Shown: positions 51,801-60,096 of the stretch, one piece after another
How the letters are laid out: every line of letters starts with the position of its first letter
How positions within the stretch are numbered: the stretch's first letter is position 1
Source: a virus
Reading direction: 5' to 3' (one strand)
Length of the DNA: 64,000 nucleotides
IMG/VR virus record: IMGVR_UViG_3300044981_000338
Coordinates: 62,001 to 126,000 of that record
Position numbers and translations under genes: made by a program
The notes under the pieces: generated by a model
What the model was told of the DNA's origin: nothing
What the model saw: the letters and a program-made list of their open reading frames with translations, nothing else
Databases searched by the model: none

Positions 51801-52767
51801 TTAGTGGGTAAGTCAGCCCATCGGCCTCGTCGTAGATGTACTGGCTGCCGAGAGGTGCGTTGATGAGGCGCCACTTGTACGTGAGCGGAGCGTTCTGCGG
51901 GTCGGAGCTCTTTGTGCCATCGAGCTGCAGGATGGAGCAGAACTGGATGGCCTGGTCGAGCCCGGGGTCGGCGATGGGCTGCAGTGAAGGCAGGATGACG
52001 CCCGTACCGAGGCAGATGGCATCGAGCAGAACAACCGTCGGCTCAGTCAGCGAACCTCGCACGCTGACCACCGACTGGCTGGGCGGTACAATCGTGGCGC
52101 TCGAGGACGGGATGGCCGGCATCACGTAGCGCAGCTGGTGGCCTGTGATGGGAACTTGGCTGGTCTCGGTGATGTAGATGTAGACAGCTCCCGTAAGGAA
52201 GCTCATCGCAATGAGGTAGGTCCAGTACGTGTCCTCGCTAACAAAGGACTGGCTACCTGGCAGAGCTTGTACCGGCGTCTCGAGCACGAGGTTGTTCGAA
52301 CCATCGAACGAGACCGAGCCTGTGTAGAGGATGCCAATCTTGGAGATGAAGAGACCGACGCACCCACCCGACGGAGAAAAGGTGCCGAAGTACGAGTGCC
52401 GATTGGTCAGGTCGAGGAAGTCCTGCGGCAGGTCCTGCCACTTCGCCGTGAACGTGAATGTGAAGACTTCCGGAACGGAGACGTCGAAAAAGATGGCGGC
52501 GTCGGTCGTCGGGTAGAGCGGACCACCAGAAGCCAAGACCTGGTCCATCGTGAGGAAGTCGATGGGGAACTGCCCACCACTTCCGATGGTCGATACGTTG
52601 CTATACGTGAGCGTGAGCGCGATTTCCTGGCACGTGCCCAGGCAGAAGACGTCGTAGGGAGGGCAGTTTGGTAGAGGTCCTCCTCCGCCGGAAAGCGTAA
52701 GGGACGCCCACGGCGCCATCCCCCAGGGGGCGACGCCCCATCCAGTTGAGTGGGGGGAGGGCGGCAC
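48826..52767 (-). CDS. Large tail/baseplate structural protein, 1313 aa
   Basis: Begins GTG 52767 (MPPSPHSTGWGVAPWG). Several beta-sandwich regions can be seen: a lectin-like stretch (about 70-215, with FTFTFTAKWQDLPQDF and TYWTYLIAMSF), an Ig/PKD-like stretch (about 270-440, with ADPGLDQAIQF and GTKSSDPQNAPLTYKWRL) and a C-terminal sandwich (about 1160-1313). The central third has helical segments and long loops (LSNFWNLVEGKERITTFWQGMAQVAAAELLNLWQVDYSKSLRD). This multi-domain layout is typical of peripheral baseplate or tail-fibre network proteins. It follows the SCP2 gene in the minus-strand order. Function inferred from context. Confidence 0.66.
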   Translation of the reverse strand: MPPSPHSTGWGVAPWGMAPWASLTLSGGGGPLPNCPPYDVFCLGTCQEIALTLTYSNVSTIGSGGQFPIDFLTMDQVLASGGPLYPTTDAAIFFDVSVPEVFTFTFTAKWQDLPQDFLDLTNRHSYFGTFSPSGGCVGLFISKIGILYTGSVSFDGSNNLVLETPVQALPGSQSFVSEDTYWTYLIAMSFLTGAVYIYITETSQVPITGHQLRYVMPAIPSSSATIVPPSQSVVSVRGSLTEPTVVLLDAICLGTGVILPSLQPIADPGLDQAIQFCSILQLDGTKSSDPQNAPLTYKWRLINAPLGSQYIYDEADGLTYPLMVPTGFTDRLYSASLETLNSTHPILANDVIVVGGNPYDISGTGTDGHGFYVQITEFLLPDSLSTNTPFKYLPQNGLNTPTSPKPTFYPDVPGIYLFDLVVFDGVLHSLPETTLVNVVESSVARGCTPDLTFVWNYLSNFWNLVEGKERITTFWQGMAQVAAAELLNLWQVDYSKSLRDIQRTFQRKWLHYDLLMQESPLLLEQSTVRAVFGGVESVDIPTPGGISGIASTHLDIQLAVLGAPTVISFVAQDPYTAAQLLATLQSIFAQIDTRIAVRSILNRAGTVTHLRIDAPFPFTILSTSSCPLFVPGSVNAPPQGTGGAGVATVSTYRTEKSLQFLDIELNDFLCIDGVAYRIASVVDGPSDTWPFQRVTLRDPLPVPVDVAWSISGTVTSPDLDFWNGLCEQGDIVTYEVLNIASNTLLEVTGPALGSSSVLTQSLPVDATNVGFYLATPGTYAVFLKSILRRKYMPLDPLIVDVPLLQQTIVSTDDTQVLRRNVDFFFDSFRGQSCLRFVTPVPTGAGGPDVWQAQLPPAQLWAETSYLDNSTRIQNNFGIPADFTLDQLSQLPSNVDYLSAVRGLWYAYFNGPTVFNLRAGSQILLGLPFAEEAGTIVGIRNDFTVTTGQILVQDLADTTIVRAYTYPKVLALETNPATGAPYAIGDTVQQFAPLVTGVEISDWVNNPTWFHGYLEQGVFFEVEKYFKFLMRVDSAAFDLQALLFARSFVLRIKPTYTYPVFVVLLSISDTDISVSDEVDLSGTLLIFDGACFDGTKGVATMFDQPRPAGGGWRSQYDHNADPLSPPTYPTPNYPIVWGFDKNYLCPEDFIIGTICTTFASPTVVTYDSLFQFDVPVYTADMIYFSAGAQVLIPGAGLQVEGPVTVPSPGGTINSLTLQVVIPHPTTPNTYDLVIKKNGTTVETQAFTASSSVALTVPVSIVVVPGDVLTAFIVPTGLSDVAVAWDSVLVETGISVPWTFDDTLAAGTYCSFRVM

Positions 52768-52773
52768 GTGTAG

Positions 52774-53121
52774 CTACTTCAGGAGGAACAGGAGGCCGAA
52801 CTGCAGGACTTTGTTCTGGTCCCCTTCCGCCTTCACCTTGCCTCGGAAGTACGCCTGGCAGAAGGAGGCGACGATGTTGGGTGAGGAGAAGACAGCCTTC
52901 AAGTCGTCCTCCGACACCGTCATCTTCACCTTGGCGTCGTCCGCCGTCCCTGCGGTCACCGTCGGCTCCTCGAGGGTCGTGTCGACTACCCAGCTACCAC
53001 CAGAAGGACCGGGGATGGTCAGCTGGTACTTGGTCTTGGACCGAGAAGCCGGGGACGCATTGTTTTTGAGCGCCGCGGCAAGGGTGACGTTGAAGTACTT
53101 CTGCAAGTTGAGATCCGCCAT
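52774..53121 (-). CDS. SCP2 (sterol carrier protein 2)-like domain protein
   Basis: A 115-residue protein from ATG 53121 with ribosome binding site AAAGGA. It has the SCP2 fold pattern: SKTKYQLTIPGPSGGSWVVD, TAGTADDAKVKMTVSEDDLKAVF and AYFRGKVKAEGDQNKVLQFGLLFL. SCP2 domains bind lipids or other hydrophobic ligands. Finding one between two virion structural genes is odd. It could be a tail-borne lipid-interacting piece or a structural reuse of the fold. Confidence 0.75.
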   Translation of the reverse strand: MADLNLQKYFNVTLAAALKNNASPASRSKTKYQLTIPGPSGGSWVVDTTLEEPTVTAGTADDAKVKMTVSEDDLKAVFSSPNIVASFCQAYFRGKVKAEGDQNKVLQFGLLFLLK

Positions 53122-53135
53122 CGAACTGTCCTTTC

Positions 53136-53912
53136 CTACCTGATCTTCCAGTGGACCCCGGTGTCCATCCAATCCACGGATATGCTGTTGGTGCGGAGCG
53201 TCGCCGTGGGGTTGTAAGAACCAGGGGTGTACGGGTCTTCAATGAGCTTGCCGTTGCCATGCACCGTGATGTTGTTGGTGAAGCAATCGTCGCCGTCGTC
53301 GATGACACTTGCCTCGATTCCCGCCGATGAGGGGTTGGGCATCGCGATGTCACAAGTGCCTGTCGTCGAATCGCAGAGCCCAATGAGAAGCTCAGTGGGA
53401 GGGCCCAGCGTGAGCGTACCGGGCGTCGCGTGGTTGACGTGCAGGAGGCCCTGCTGACGCTCCCCGATCTGCTGGAGCAAGTCGAAGTAGATGGTCTGGA
53501 ACGCCTCGTCCCACCCACGGGTCTGCCCCATGAAGTTCTGTTCGCCGATTACCTCTCCGAGGCCTGGCAGGCGCCAGCCACGGTTCACCATGTTGCCGTT
53601 GGTGTCGAAGCGGACTACGGCAACCAGTACCTGCACGTTGCCTGGCCCGCCGCCATTGGTGATGAGCTGCACGCGGTAGGTGCCTGGAAGGTCAGGGTTC
53701 CACGTTGTGTTGATCAGATTCGTGCTGCTCAGCACCGCGGCGCTGCCGGGCGGGATGTCGAGAAACTGCCAGGCGAAGGAGATGTTGCCCCCCGTCGTAC
53801 AGCGCGCTGTGATGATCCGACTTTGCCACAAGTCGTTGCGCGCAACGCCAGGAGAGCCGAACGAGGGGGTAGACGGTTGGGGTTGGTCGAAGGCGATTAT
53901 TGCGCCGGGCAT
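53136..53912 (-). CDS. Virion structural protein with Ig-like N-terminus, 258 aa
   Basis: Starts MPGAIIAFDQPQPSTPSFGSPG. The first half is a beta sandwich (WQFLDIPPGSAAVLSSTNL, WNPDLPGTYRVQLITNGG) in the style of Ig or PKD domains on phage surfaces. The second half has a helical region (WDEAFQTIYFDLLQQIGERQQ) and another beta region with cysteines (CDSTTGTCDI, DDCFTNNITVHGNG). It lies just upstream of the SCP2 gene in the tail cluster. Role not defined. Confidence 0.6.
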   Translation of the reverse strand: MPGAIIAFDQPQPSTPSFGSPGVARNDLWQSRIITARCTTGGNISFAWQFLDIPPGSAAVLSSTNLINTTWNPDLPGTYRVQLITNGGGPGNVQVLVAVVRFDTNGNMVNRGWRLPGLGEVIGEQNFMGQTRGWDEAFQTIYFDLLQQIGERQQGLLHVNHATPGTLTLGPPTELLIGLCDSTTGTCDIAMPNPSSAGIEASVIDDGDDCFTNNITVHGNGKLIEDPYTPGSYNPTATLRTNSISVDWMDTGVHWKIR

Positions 53913-53935
53913 AGTCTTCTCCTACGTTCTACCTC

Positions 53936-54220
53936 GTGCACTTCAAGCCTCTCAACCCTGAAGTAGCGGCGAAACTGGTGGAAGGGTACACCAATGAGCT
54001 CGCGCCACAGGCCAAAGCGCTCGACGCCTTCTACCGGCAGTTTCGCTGCCCTCGATGCAAGGGACCATGCCAGAGAGAACACGTCGAGGGGCACATCTTC
54101 AATGACCCCGACACGCTCGTTCCGCGCTCTTGTCTGCGCTGTACGACGCCGGGGTGTGGCTGCCTCTTCGATCCGCATTCGGGGCTCCTTGTTTCCGGCC
54201 CTAAGCAATCCGCCGGGTAA
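53936..54220 (+). CDS. Small zinc-binding protein on the opposite strand
   Basis: GTG start at 53936, 94 residues. Contains FRCPRCKGPC (36-45) and CLRCTTPGCGCLFDPHSGL (66-84), giving two cysteine groups for a zinc ribbon, a pattern I have seen in small phage proteins ending in CLFDPHTGL-like sequence. It is the only plus-strand gene in the 35-64 kb block, and its end overlaps the end of the converging baseplate J gene by 20 bp. Its expression likely uses a local promoter. Function unknown. Confidence 0.65.
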   Translation: MHFKPLNPEVAAKLVEGYTNELAPQAKALDAFYRQFRCPRCKGPCQREHVEGHIFNDPDTLVPRSCLRCTTPGCGCLFDPHSGLLVSGPKQSAG

Positions 54221-57200
54221 CAAGCAGAACATCCGGGATGAAAGCAGCCAGTCGGCCTGTGTTGAGGGCGTTCTGGCTTCTCTCGACCGTGACCGTGCGG
54301 TCGACGTTGTGGATGACGGCGATGAGGCTGATGGGGTGGTCGACCGACCGCGCACCGCGCACGCTGGCCAAGTGATCGAGGTCGCTCACCTCGAACGAGT
54401 CGGTGGGGAAGAGCCCCGTGATGAACGTCTGGATGTCGGGGATGAGCACGTCCTCTTTCGACCCGCCCGTGTACGTCATCGAGAAGCGTACGAAGTAAGG
54501 CGTCAGGTGGCGTGCGAGCGTGCTCTCGTTGATGACTCTCTCAGTGTCACTTCGCGCGAAGTTGTCGACATCGTTTGTGAGCCCGCTGCGCTCGTAGTTG
54601 ATCTGTAGGTTCTGTCCTGAGAGCTGCGTGGCATTGGCCGGGTCGTCGGTCACGCCCACCTCTAGGATGGACCGCGAGATGTGCATCTTCGGCTTCTCGA
54701 CCGGTGAGAAGGACAGGTCTGGGTCGTCGGTCGTCAGGAAGTAACCATCCGAGCGGTAACCAGTCACTGTCATCTGCAAGTTCGCCGAGATGTTGTACTG
54801 GTCTCCCGTACCCTCCGAAACGAGCTGCACGTCGAAGAAGTAGAGGTTCGCGCTGCTTGCATCGACATTGACGGCCATCGACGTCGAGACGATGCGCTGC
54901 AGCCCTGCGCGGAAGACCTTGAACTGCTGACTGGATGTGGCCGTCGCGTCCGTCGGGAAGGGCGGCGTGACCTGCAGCTGGTTCGGATTGCCTCCGGGGC
55001 CCACGACCTGGATGGTGTAGTTGCCCTTGTCCGGCGAGTCGTTGTTCTGGTCGACGCCATCGACAACAGAGAAGCCAAGCAGGCCGTTGGCACTCGAGGG
55101 AGAGCTAGAGCCTCGAATGATGACCGAGGCATCAGGATTGAACTGCAGCTGGTTGGTTCCTGTGAGGCTGCAGATGACCTGCCCCACGATGGCGTTGATC
55201 TGGGCAGGTACGCCGGCACGGGTCACATCGGTCGAAGGTATAGAGCCTGCGTCGTGGATGAAGATTATGTTTTTGTCGACCCCACCGTTGATGCTCACAA
55301 CGAGCGTCTTGGTGTTGAGGTTGGCCACAGGGTCGGCCAGTACAACGGTCCCCGTCAGGGGCACGAAGTCGATGGAGAGCTGATCTCCAGGCTGGATGCT
55401 CTTGGCGATGAAGTCGGTCGAGAGCGACTGGAACGTCGCCGGCGACGTCGGAAGCGCACCACCTGTCGTACCATCCAGCGGCTTCACCCCATTCGGCAGT
55501 GGGGGGATGGCTTGGTAGCTGTTGGTCGGGTCTGGGAAGAAGTTGAGCTCCGAGCCGTCTGAGTTCGTGAGCGTGAAGACGGTGTTCGGGTCCACCTCGA
55601 AGCTCGTGGGATCGAGGAAGTAGACGCGCGCCGTGCCAAGAGAACGGGAGCCGACCTGGATGTGGCGGCCCACCTCAGGGTTGAAGTCGTGTCGCGTGCG
55701 CAGCGGGTCGTTCTGCAACGAAGAGAACGGTGTGTTGGGAACGGGCTCGGAGGAGTCGCCAGAGAACGCAGGTCCAATCAAGGCGAGAGAGTAGAAACCG
55801 ATCTGCAGACCGTCGACCACCTGAGCCACGTCGAAGTTCGAGTCGAGTGCGGGTCGAAGAGCAGCCCAACCTCCGAGACCGCGCACCTCGAGGGAGGTCA
55901 CGTCCCTGGAAGTGACGACGGGTGTCATAGCCCCGTAGAGAAGGGCCATGGCCGTCCCGCCGGTCACGCGCACATTCGGGCCGACAGGCAGAAGTCCTAC
56001 GCGGTGCCCGTTGTCGAGAACAACAGCGAGAAGGTCGACCGCTCCTGCCGTAGTAGTGAGAACCGCCGCGTTGATCTGCGCGACCATGGTCGCCGGCGAG
56101 ATGGGGTTCGGGCCTGAGAACGTCACCGTGAAAGGCGACTGCCCATCCCACCGGATGTTGATGCTGCGCGTATTCACCGCCAGCCCCACAAGAGGCATGG
56201 AGAGTGTCACCAGGCCCAGCACACCGTCGGTCAGGTCGAACTTGATGCCGCGGGCCGCATTCGCAAAGCCCTGGGACTCGACATCGATGGGGTTGGCGTA
56301 CGGAATGATGGTTCCCACCGGCTGGCTCGACGTGTCGAGCAGGTCGATGCTGTCGATACGCACGAAGGGTGGAAGAAGCCCTCCATCAGCGTTCGCACGG
56401 AAGATGGAGTACTGGGCTCCGTTGACCGTGGCCGGCAGGTTCCGGTCGACCTGCACATGCGTGAAGAGCGGCGAGAGGACCTGCTGCACAACGTAGTCGC
56501 CGACGATGAGGCCACCCGTTGTGATGCGCAGGATGTCGTTGGGGCCCACACCGTACGTATCAAAGTCGACACCGCTTATGGTGCTGACGATGTCGAGACC
56601 CTGCACCGTCGTCAGGTCCGGACCCTTGACCTTCGTTTCTTTCGGCTCGATGAGGTCGATGAAGAGGCTCGAGCTGATGCGCCAGCGAGAAGTACCCACC
56701 ACGACGGCGATGGGCTGGTCCACGGTCAGAACCGGAGAGGACAGCGGCGTTTGAACCACCGCCAGGATTCGGTAGTTGCCCGCGTTGGGAGGGTCGAGGA
56801 TCTGCAGCGAGAGGTTCTCGCTCGATGCCTGCTGCAGCGCCGTATACGTCGAGTCTCCGACCGAGTAGTCCACACCCAGAACAAGGTCGCCGAGCGTGAC
56901 CGTCGACGTCGTGGTGTACGTGAGGTCGATGCCGCTGAGCAGAGGGTCGTCGTCGACGATGTCGTTCAGGACGAGCGTGGCAGGATCGAAGGACTGTCCC
57001 CGGATATAGATGTCGGTGGCCCCGCCGATATGCACCTGGTTGGGTGGCACTTCGATGGTGCCCGCCGGCGTGTCGGGAAAGAGAATGCCGCCGGGGATGT
57101 TCGAGAGCGTGAGGGTCATCTTACGCAGCGTCCAGACGATGCTCGTGGCCGACTGCAGAAGGACCTGGTCCTCGAGGTCGAGCGTCTGGGTGTCGACGAC

Positions 57201-58271
57201 TGTCAGAACGTCAATGTCGCGAACAAGCGGCAGCGAGCCTGCTTGAAAGGCATCGGCCACAGTGAGCGTGAAGCCCTCTCCAGAAGACTGCGTGGGTCCG
57301 ATAAGGGCCGTGAAGTCGACTCCGAGCTCGGTCGTCTTGATGCGGCGCGTGAAGACCGCGTTCTGCCCGTCAGGCTCGGCAAACATCGCGACACCAGAGG
57401 CGAGGATGGGACCGAGTCCTCCTCCAGTCAGTACGTCACGGTGCATCTCCGGGTCGTTGAAGCCGATGGGCTGGATGCGCGTCACTTCGGAGAACGCCGC
57501 TGTCAGCTGCGCCACGATGCCGCGCTGTGTGACAAGCGACCGCTCAGTGAGCTCCTGGTCCAGCCGGTCGACGAAGTCGACGGCGCTCTCGTCCGGAGTG
57601 CCTGTCCGGAAGCGCAGCTTGTTGGTGATGCGCTGTGCGGCACCCAGATTGGCGATGGTTACGACCTGGTCAGGGCCGATGTTGTACTGGTCTCCCGCTG
57701 CCTCGGCGATGGTGTTGATGTCGAAGAAGTACAGCGTGCCTTCGAGATTCAGCTGCATCTCGTCGACGCGGATGCTTTGAATCTCGGTTGGGAAGTAGTG
57801 CAGGCCTTGTTTGTCGGTGATGAAGTTCGAGGGAGTGACAGAGGCGTTCTGCGGCTGCGCGAAATAGATGCGCACGACGCCCGTCGACTTGTTGCCTGCG
57901 TTGCGCGCAGAGAAGAGGTTCGCTCCGAGAGCCTCTGCCTCGTCGGTCGTCAGGGTTGTCGGGTCGGCGAAAGACTGCGCGCCCGCCACGCGCGAGATCT
58001 CGCGCACGATGGGGTTCCACAGAACAACGGCGGCCTTGATGAGCAAGTCGGTGATCGCGTCGCCTTCTTTGGTCGGCATGTCCGGAAACTGCTGGTTGAG
58101 CAGCGTCTGGATGAAGAGGCCGATGTCGACGGTGAAAGGATCGGTGCCGAGACGGCGCAGAATCGGCTGGATGACCTGAACGTCGTAAGGGGAACCTGGG
58201 GTCAGGTCGAGCGTGTTGTCGACCTGCTGCAACCGCTGGACGATGAACGCTTGGAGGTCGGCTACGCTCAT
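54201..58271 (-). CDS. Baseplate J-like (wedge) protein, enlarged
   Basis: A 1356-residue protein. The N-terminal part matches the baseplate J / Mu gp47 style: a helical start, then ADLLIKAAVVLWNPIVREISRVAGAQSF, DEAEALGANLFSARNAGNKSTGVVRIYFAQPQ, and FRTGTPDESAVDFVDRLDQELTERSLVTQRGI (about 220-250), which is the conserved region of that family. The remainder consists of many repeating beta domains (for example VQVDRNLPATVNGAQYSIFR) and a C-terminal piece similar to the N-terminal layout. It is about three times longer than P2 gpJ, so it likely builds a large baseplate plate. Confidence 0.78.
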   Translation of the reverse strand: MSVADLQAFIVQRLQQVDNTLDLTPGSPYDVQVIQPILRRLGTDPFTVDIGLFIQTLLNQQFPDMPTKEGDAITDLLIKAAVVLWNPIVREISRVAGAQSFADPTTLTTDEAEALGANLFSARNAGNKSTGVVRIYFAQPQNASVTPSNFITDKQGLHYFPTEIQSIRVDEMQLNLEGTLYFFDINTIAEAAGDQYNIGPDQVVTIANLGAAQRITNKLRFRTGTPDESAVDFVDRLDQELTERSLVTQRGIVAQLTAAFSEVTRIQPIGFNDPEMHRDVLTGGGLGPILASGVAMFAEPDGQNAVFTRRIKTTELGVDFTALIGPTQSSGEGFTLTVADAFQAGSLPLVRDIDVLTVVDTQTLDLEDQVLLQSATSIVWTLRKMTLTLSNIPGGILFPDTPAGTIEVPPNQVHIGGATDIYIRGQSFDPATLVLNDIVDDDPLLSGIDLTYTTTSTVTLGDLVLGVDYSVGDSTYTALQQASSENLSLQILDPPNAGNYRILAVVQTPLSSPVLTVDQPIAVVVGTSRWRISSSLFIDLIEPKETKVKGPDLTTVQGLDIVSTISGVDFDTYGVGPNDILRITTGGLIVGDYVVQQVLSPLFTHVQVDRNLPATVNGAQYSIFRANADGGLLPPFVRIDSIDLLDTSSQPVGTIIPYANPIDVESQGFANAARGIKFDLTDGVLGLVTLSMPLVGLAVNTRSINIRWDGQSPFTVTFSGPNPISPATMVAQINAAVLTTTAGAVDLLAVVLDNGHRVGLLPVGPNVRVTGGTAMALLYGAMTPVVTSRDVTSLEVRGLGGWAALRPALDSNFDVAQVVDGLQIGFYSLALIGPAFSGDSSEPVPNTPFSSLQNDPLRTRHDFNPEVGRHIQVGSRSLGTARVYFLDPTSFEVDPNTVFTLTNSDGSELNFFPDPTNSYQAIPPLPNGVKPLDGTTGGALPTSPATFQSLSTDFIAKSIQPGDQLSIDFVPLTGTVVLADPVANLNTKTLVVSINGGVDKNIIFIHDAGSIPSTDVTRAGVPAQINAIVGQVICSLTGTNQLQFNPDASVIIRGSSSPSSANGLLGFSVVDGVDQNNDSPDKGNYTIQVVGPGGNPNQLQVTPPFPTDATATSSQQFKVFRAGLQRIVSTSMAVNVDASSANLYFFDVQLVSEGTGDQYNISANLQMTVTGYRSDGYFLTTDDPDLSFSPVEKPKMHISRSILEVGVTDDPANATQLSGQNLQINYERSGLTNDVDNFARSDTERVINESTLARHLTPYFVRFSMTYTGGSKEDVLIPDIQTFITGLFPTDSFEVSDLDHLASVRGARSVDHPISLIAVIHNVDRTVTVERSQNALNTGRLAAFIPDVLLVTRRIA

Positions 58272-58273
58272 TT

Positions 58274-58930
58274 TCAGACCATAATGTTGGCCGTTGCACT
58301 ACGGCCAGCCTGGGACGTGAGGGTGACGCCCACGATGAGCGCGGACTCGGCGACGTTGTAGTCGGCGTTGGACACTACAGCGGAGAGCAGGCGCTCGTCA
58401 CGGGGGATGGTGGGGTCGCGTGCCTGGATGGACATGATCTGCCGTTGGGTCGTCGAGACGGCGATGATCATGTCACCGACGATGAGTCCTCCCTGGTCCT
58501 CGCCGAAAGTCTGACCGACGTCCTTCAGGGCGTTGCCGCCCACGCGCGGAGCGAAGATGTCCTTTCCTGGCGTGGTGAGAAGAAGCTTCAAGAAGACCTG
58601 TACAAGCCGCAGGATGCCCGAGACTTTGCTCGGCGTCGGGCCGACCTGGAACTTGATGAGCGACTTGGGTCCGATGGTGAGGTCTCGGGAAGTGACCGCC
58701 ACCGACGACAGCGCGGTGATCGAGAGCCCCAGCGGCACCTGCGCGAGGAGCCGCGTCTTGGAGAGCACCACGACCTGTGGCGCCACCAAGCCGTTGACGG
58801 TGACCTGGTCAACTGTCCGAAAGTCTTGGCCAATGACGTCGAGCGTCGCCGGCGAGGCCCCCGGCACCACGCGCACGCTATTCAGCTGGATGGCCGTCTG
58901 AGGAAAAACCACCTGGAAGTCGACGGACAA
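58274..58930 (-). CDS. Baseplate protein with IPT-like N-terminus, 218 aa
   Basis: TTG start at 58930 with a good ribosome binding site (GGAGG). The first about 95 residues look like an IPT/Ig-type sandwich (LDVIGQDFRTVDQVTVNGLVAPQVVVLSKTRLLAQVP). The second part (APRVGGNALKDVGQTFGEDQGG, then DERLLSAVVSNADYNVAESALIVGVTLTSQAG) resembles gp25-like or W-type baseplate components, where a short helical N-part and two or three strands are typical. It lies directly upstream of the J-like protein in the same operon (3-bp gap), as expected for a W-J gene pair. Confidence 0.62.
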   Translation of the reverse strand: MSVDFQVVFPQTAIQLNSVRVVPGASPATLDVIGQDFRTVDQVTVNGLVAPQVVVLSKTRLLAQVPLGLSITALSSVAVTSRDLTIGPKSLIKFQVGPTPSKVSGILRLVQVFLKLLLTTPGKDIFAPRVGGNALKDVGQTFGEDQGGLIVGDMIIAVSTTQRQIMSIQARDPTIPRDERLLSAVVSNADYNVAESALIVGVTLTSQAGRSATANIMV

Positions 58931-58978
58931 GAAGGGCCTCCGCTCGGTGGACCCTACGACCGTACCAGACGGAAGGCT

Positions 58979-59011
58979 AAAAAAGCAGGGGGTATGGCTG
59001 CAACCCCCTGC
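58979..59011 (-). terminator. Rho-independent terminator after the 219-residue gene
   Basis: On the minus strand, GCAGGGGGT (59011-59003) and ACCCCCTGC (58993-58985) form a perfect 9-bp stem with a 9-nt loop, followed by a T-run (A-run at 58979-58984). It ends transcription from the 59-64 kb block before the baseplate operon, whose promoter must lie in 58931-58978. Confidence 0.88.
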
Positions 59012-59014
59012 CTT

Positions 59015-59674
59015 TTACTGCGCGGTCATCGACGCGTTCTCTTTGCGCAGCAGAATGGCCCTCGCGTAGTCGGACTGCCACCCCACGAGCGCTTGCTCCT
59101 TGACCCACACGTTGAGGTAGGCCTGCAGGCGGCCACGCGCGTCCTCATGGATGTCCTCGTCGGCACCCTCGTACATCTCCTGGTTCTCGAGCTCGCGTTC
59201 GAGGATGGACTCAGCGTCCAGCTTGAACTCGTGCGGCTTGCATGCCCAGACGTACTCCGGTACCTCGAGCCCCTCGGTCTCGCAGTAGTCGAGGATCTCG
59301 TCGACGCCACTGAAGTAGCCGTCGCCCAGACCGCCCTCATGACCCTCCCAGTAGACTGGGGCGTCGGTATAGTCCTCGAGGGAGAGCTTCTCAGCCTTGA
59401 TGAATCGGGCCTGTTCCTTCTCCTGCTCCATGCGGGTGATACACGCATGGCAGCGCAGCATGTAGTGCTTGTCGATAGGGTTGCCGCAGACGCACGTCTT
59501 CACGCAGTGCATCGAGGCTTCCAGCCGACGGCGCGCCATTTCATCCTCCCCGTCGTTCTTTCGGAGGATGAACAGCGTGCCGCACTTGGGGCAGGCGAAA
59601 GCGACTGGACGATCTTCTCGGCCCCTGACGATGATGTCGAGGGCCTCACTCATCAAGGTGATGGACTGGGTCAT
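59015..59674 (-). CDS. Zinc-ribbon protein, 219 aa
   Basis: Begins MTQSITLMSEALDIIVRGRED. Two cysteine pairs come early: CPKC (about residue 28-31) and, later, CVCG and CHAC (about 61-79), suggesting zinc binding. The C-terminal half is helical and acidic (ESILERELENQEMYEGADEDIHEDARGRLQAYLNVWV). Neighbours include RNase HII and other small zinc proteins. No defined family. Confidence 0.6.
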   Translation of the reverse strand: MTQSITLMSEALDIIVRGREDRPVAFACPKCGTLFILRKNDGEDEMARRRLEASMHCVKTCVCGNPIDKHYMLRCHACITRMEQEKEQARFIKAEKLSLEDYTDAPVYWEGHEGGLGDGYFSGVDEILDYCETEGLEVPEYVWACKPHEFKLDAESILERELENQEMYEGADEDIHEDARGRLQAYLNVWVKEQALVGWQSDYARAILLRKENASMTAQ

Positions 59675-60096
59675 GGAGTTCCTGTTGTACCAACCACAAC
59701 CTTCGGTGAGAAGTGGCCCGTGACCTTGAAGTAGAGGTTGCTCTCTTCACGCGTGCAAGTGAACGTGCAGGGGATACCCGTAGGCGCCTGACCGTGGCAC
59801 TCGTACTGAAAGCCCTCGCCGGGGAGGTCGGACGACCCGAAGTAATGCGACCCGCAGCGAGGGCAAGTGAACTGCGTGCCCTCGATCATGTCCGGAGCCA
59901 TCTTTCTCTCGGTCAGCTCGACGACGCTGGTCGGCGCGATCTGGATGACCCGCTCGTGCATCTCGAAGCCTGGCACGTCGAGTTCGACTTCGAAGACCTT
60001 CGCCCCTTCTTTCAGTGGGTAGCTCTCCGGGTAGTGGTGACAGATGTACGGCCGGTCGGCTCCCGGCTCGAGGATCAAGTAGAGCTGGACGTGCAT
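59671..60096 (-). CDS. Hypothetical protein with C-terminal zinc knuckle, 141 aa
   Basis: ATG 60096 has ribosome binding site GGAG (MHVQLYLILEPGADRPYICHHY). The C-terminal part has CPRCGSHYF and, after a gap, CHGQ and CTFTC, giving a likely zinc site. The N-terminal part is beta-like with an amphipathic rhythm (VFEVELDVPGFEMHERVIQIAPTSVVEL). It overlaps the 3' end of the RNase HII gene by 22 bp and the next gene start by 4 bp. Function unknown. Confidence 0.6.
   Translation of the reverse strand: MHVQLYLILEPGADRPYICHHYPESYPLKEGAKVFEVELDVPGFEMHERVIQIAPTSVVELTERKMAPDMIEGTQFTCPRCGSHYFGSSDLPGEGFQYECHGQAPTGIPCTFTCTREESNLYFKVTGHFSPKVVVGTTGTP

Noticed and set aside
56457-58361. A 634-codon plus-strand open frame opposite the baseplate J-like gene
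   Set aside because: It is the Arg/Asp/Val-rich antisense shadow of a GC-rich gene, with unnatural composition and no ribosome binding site.
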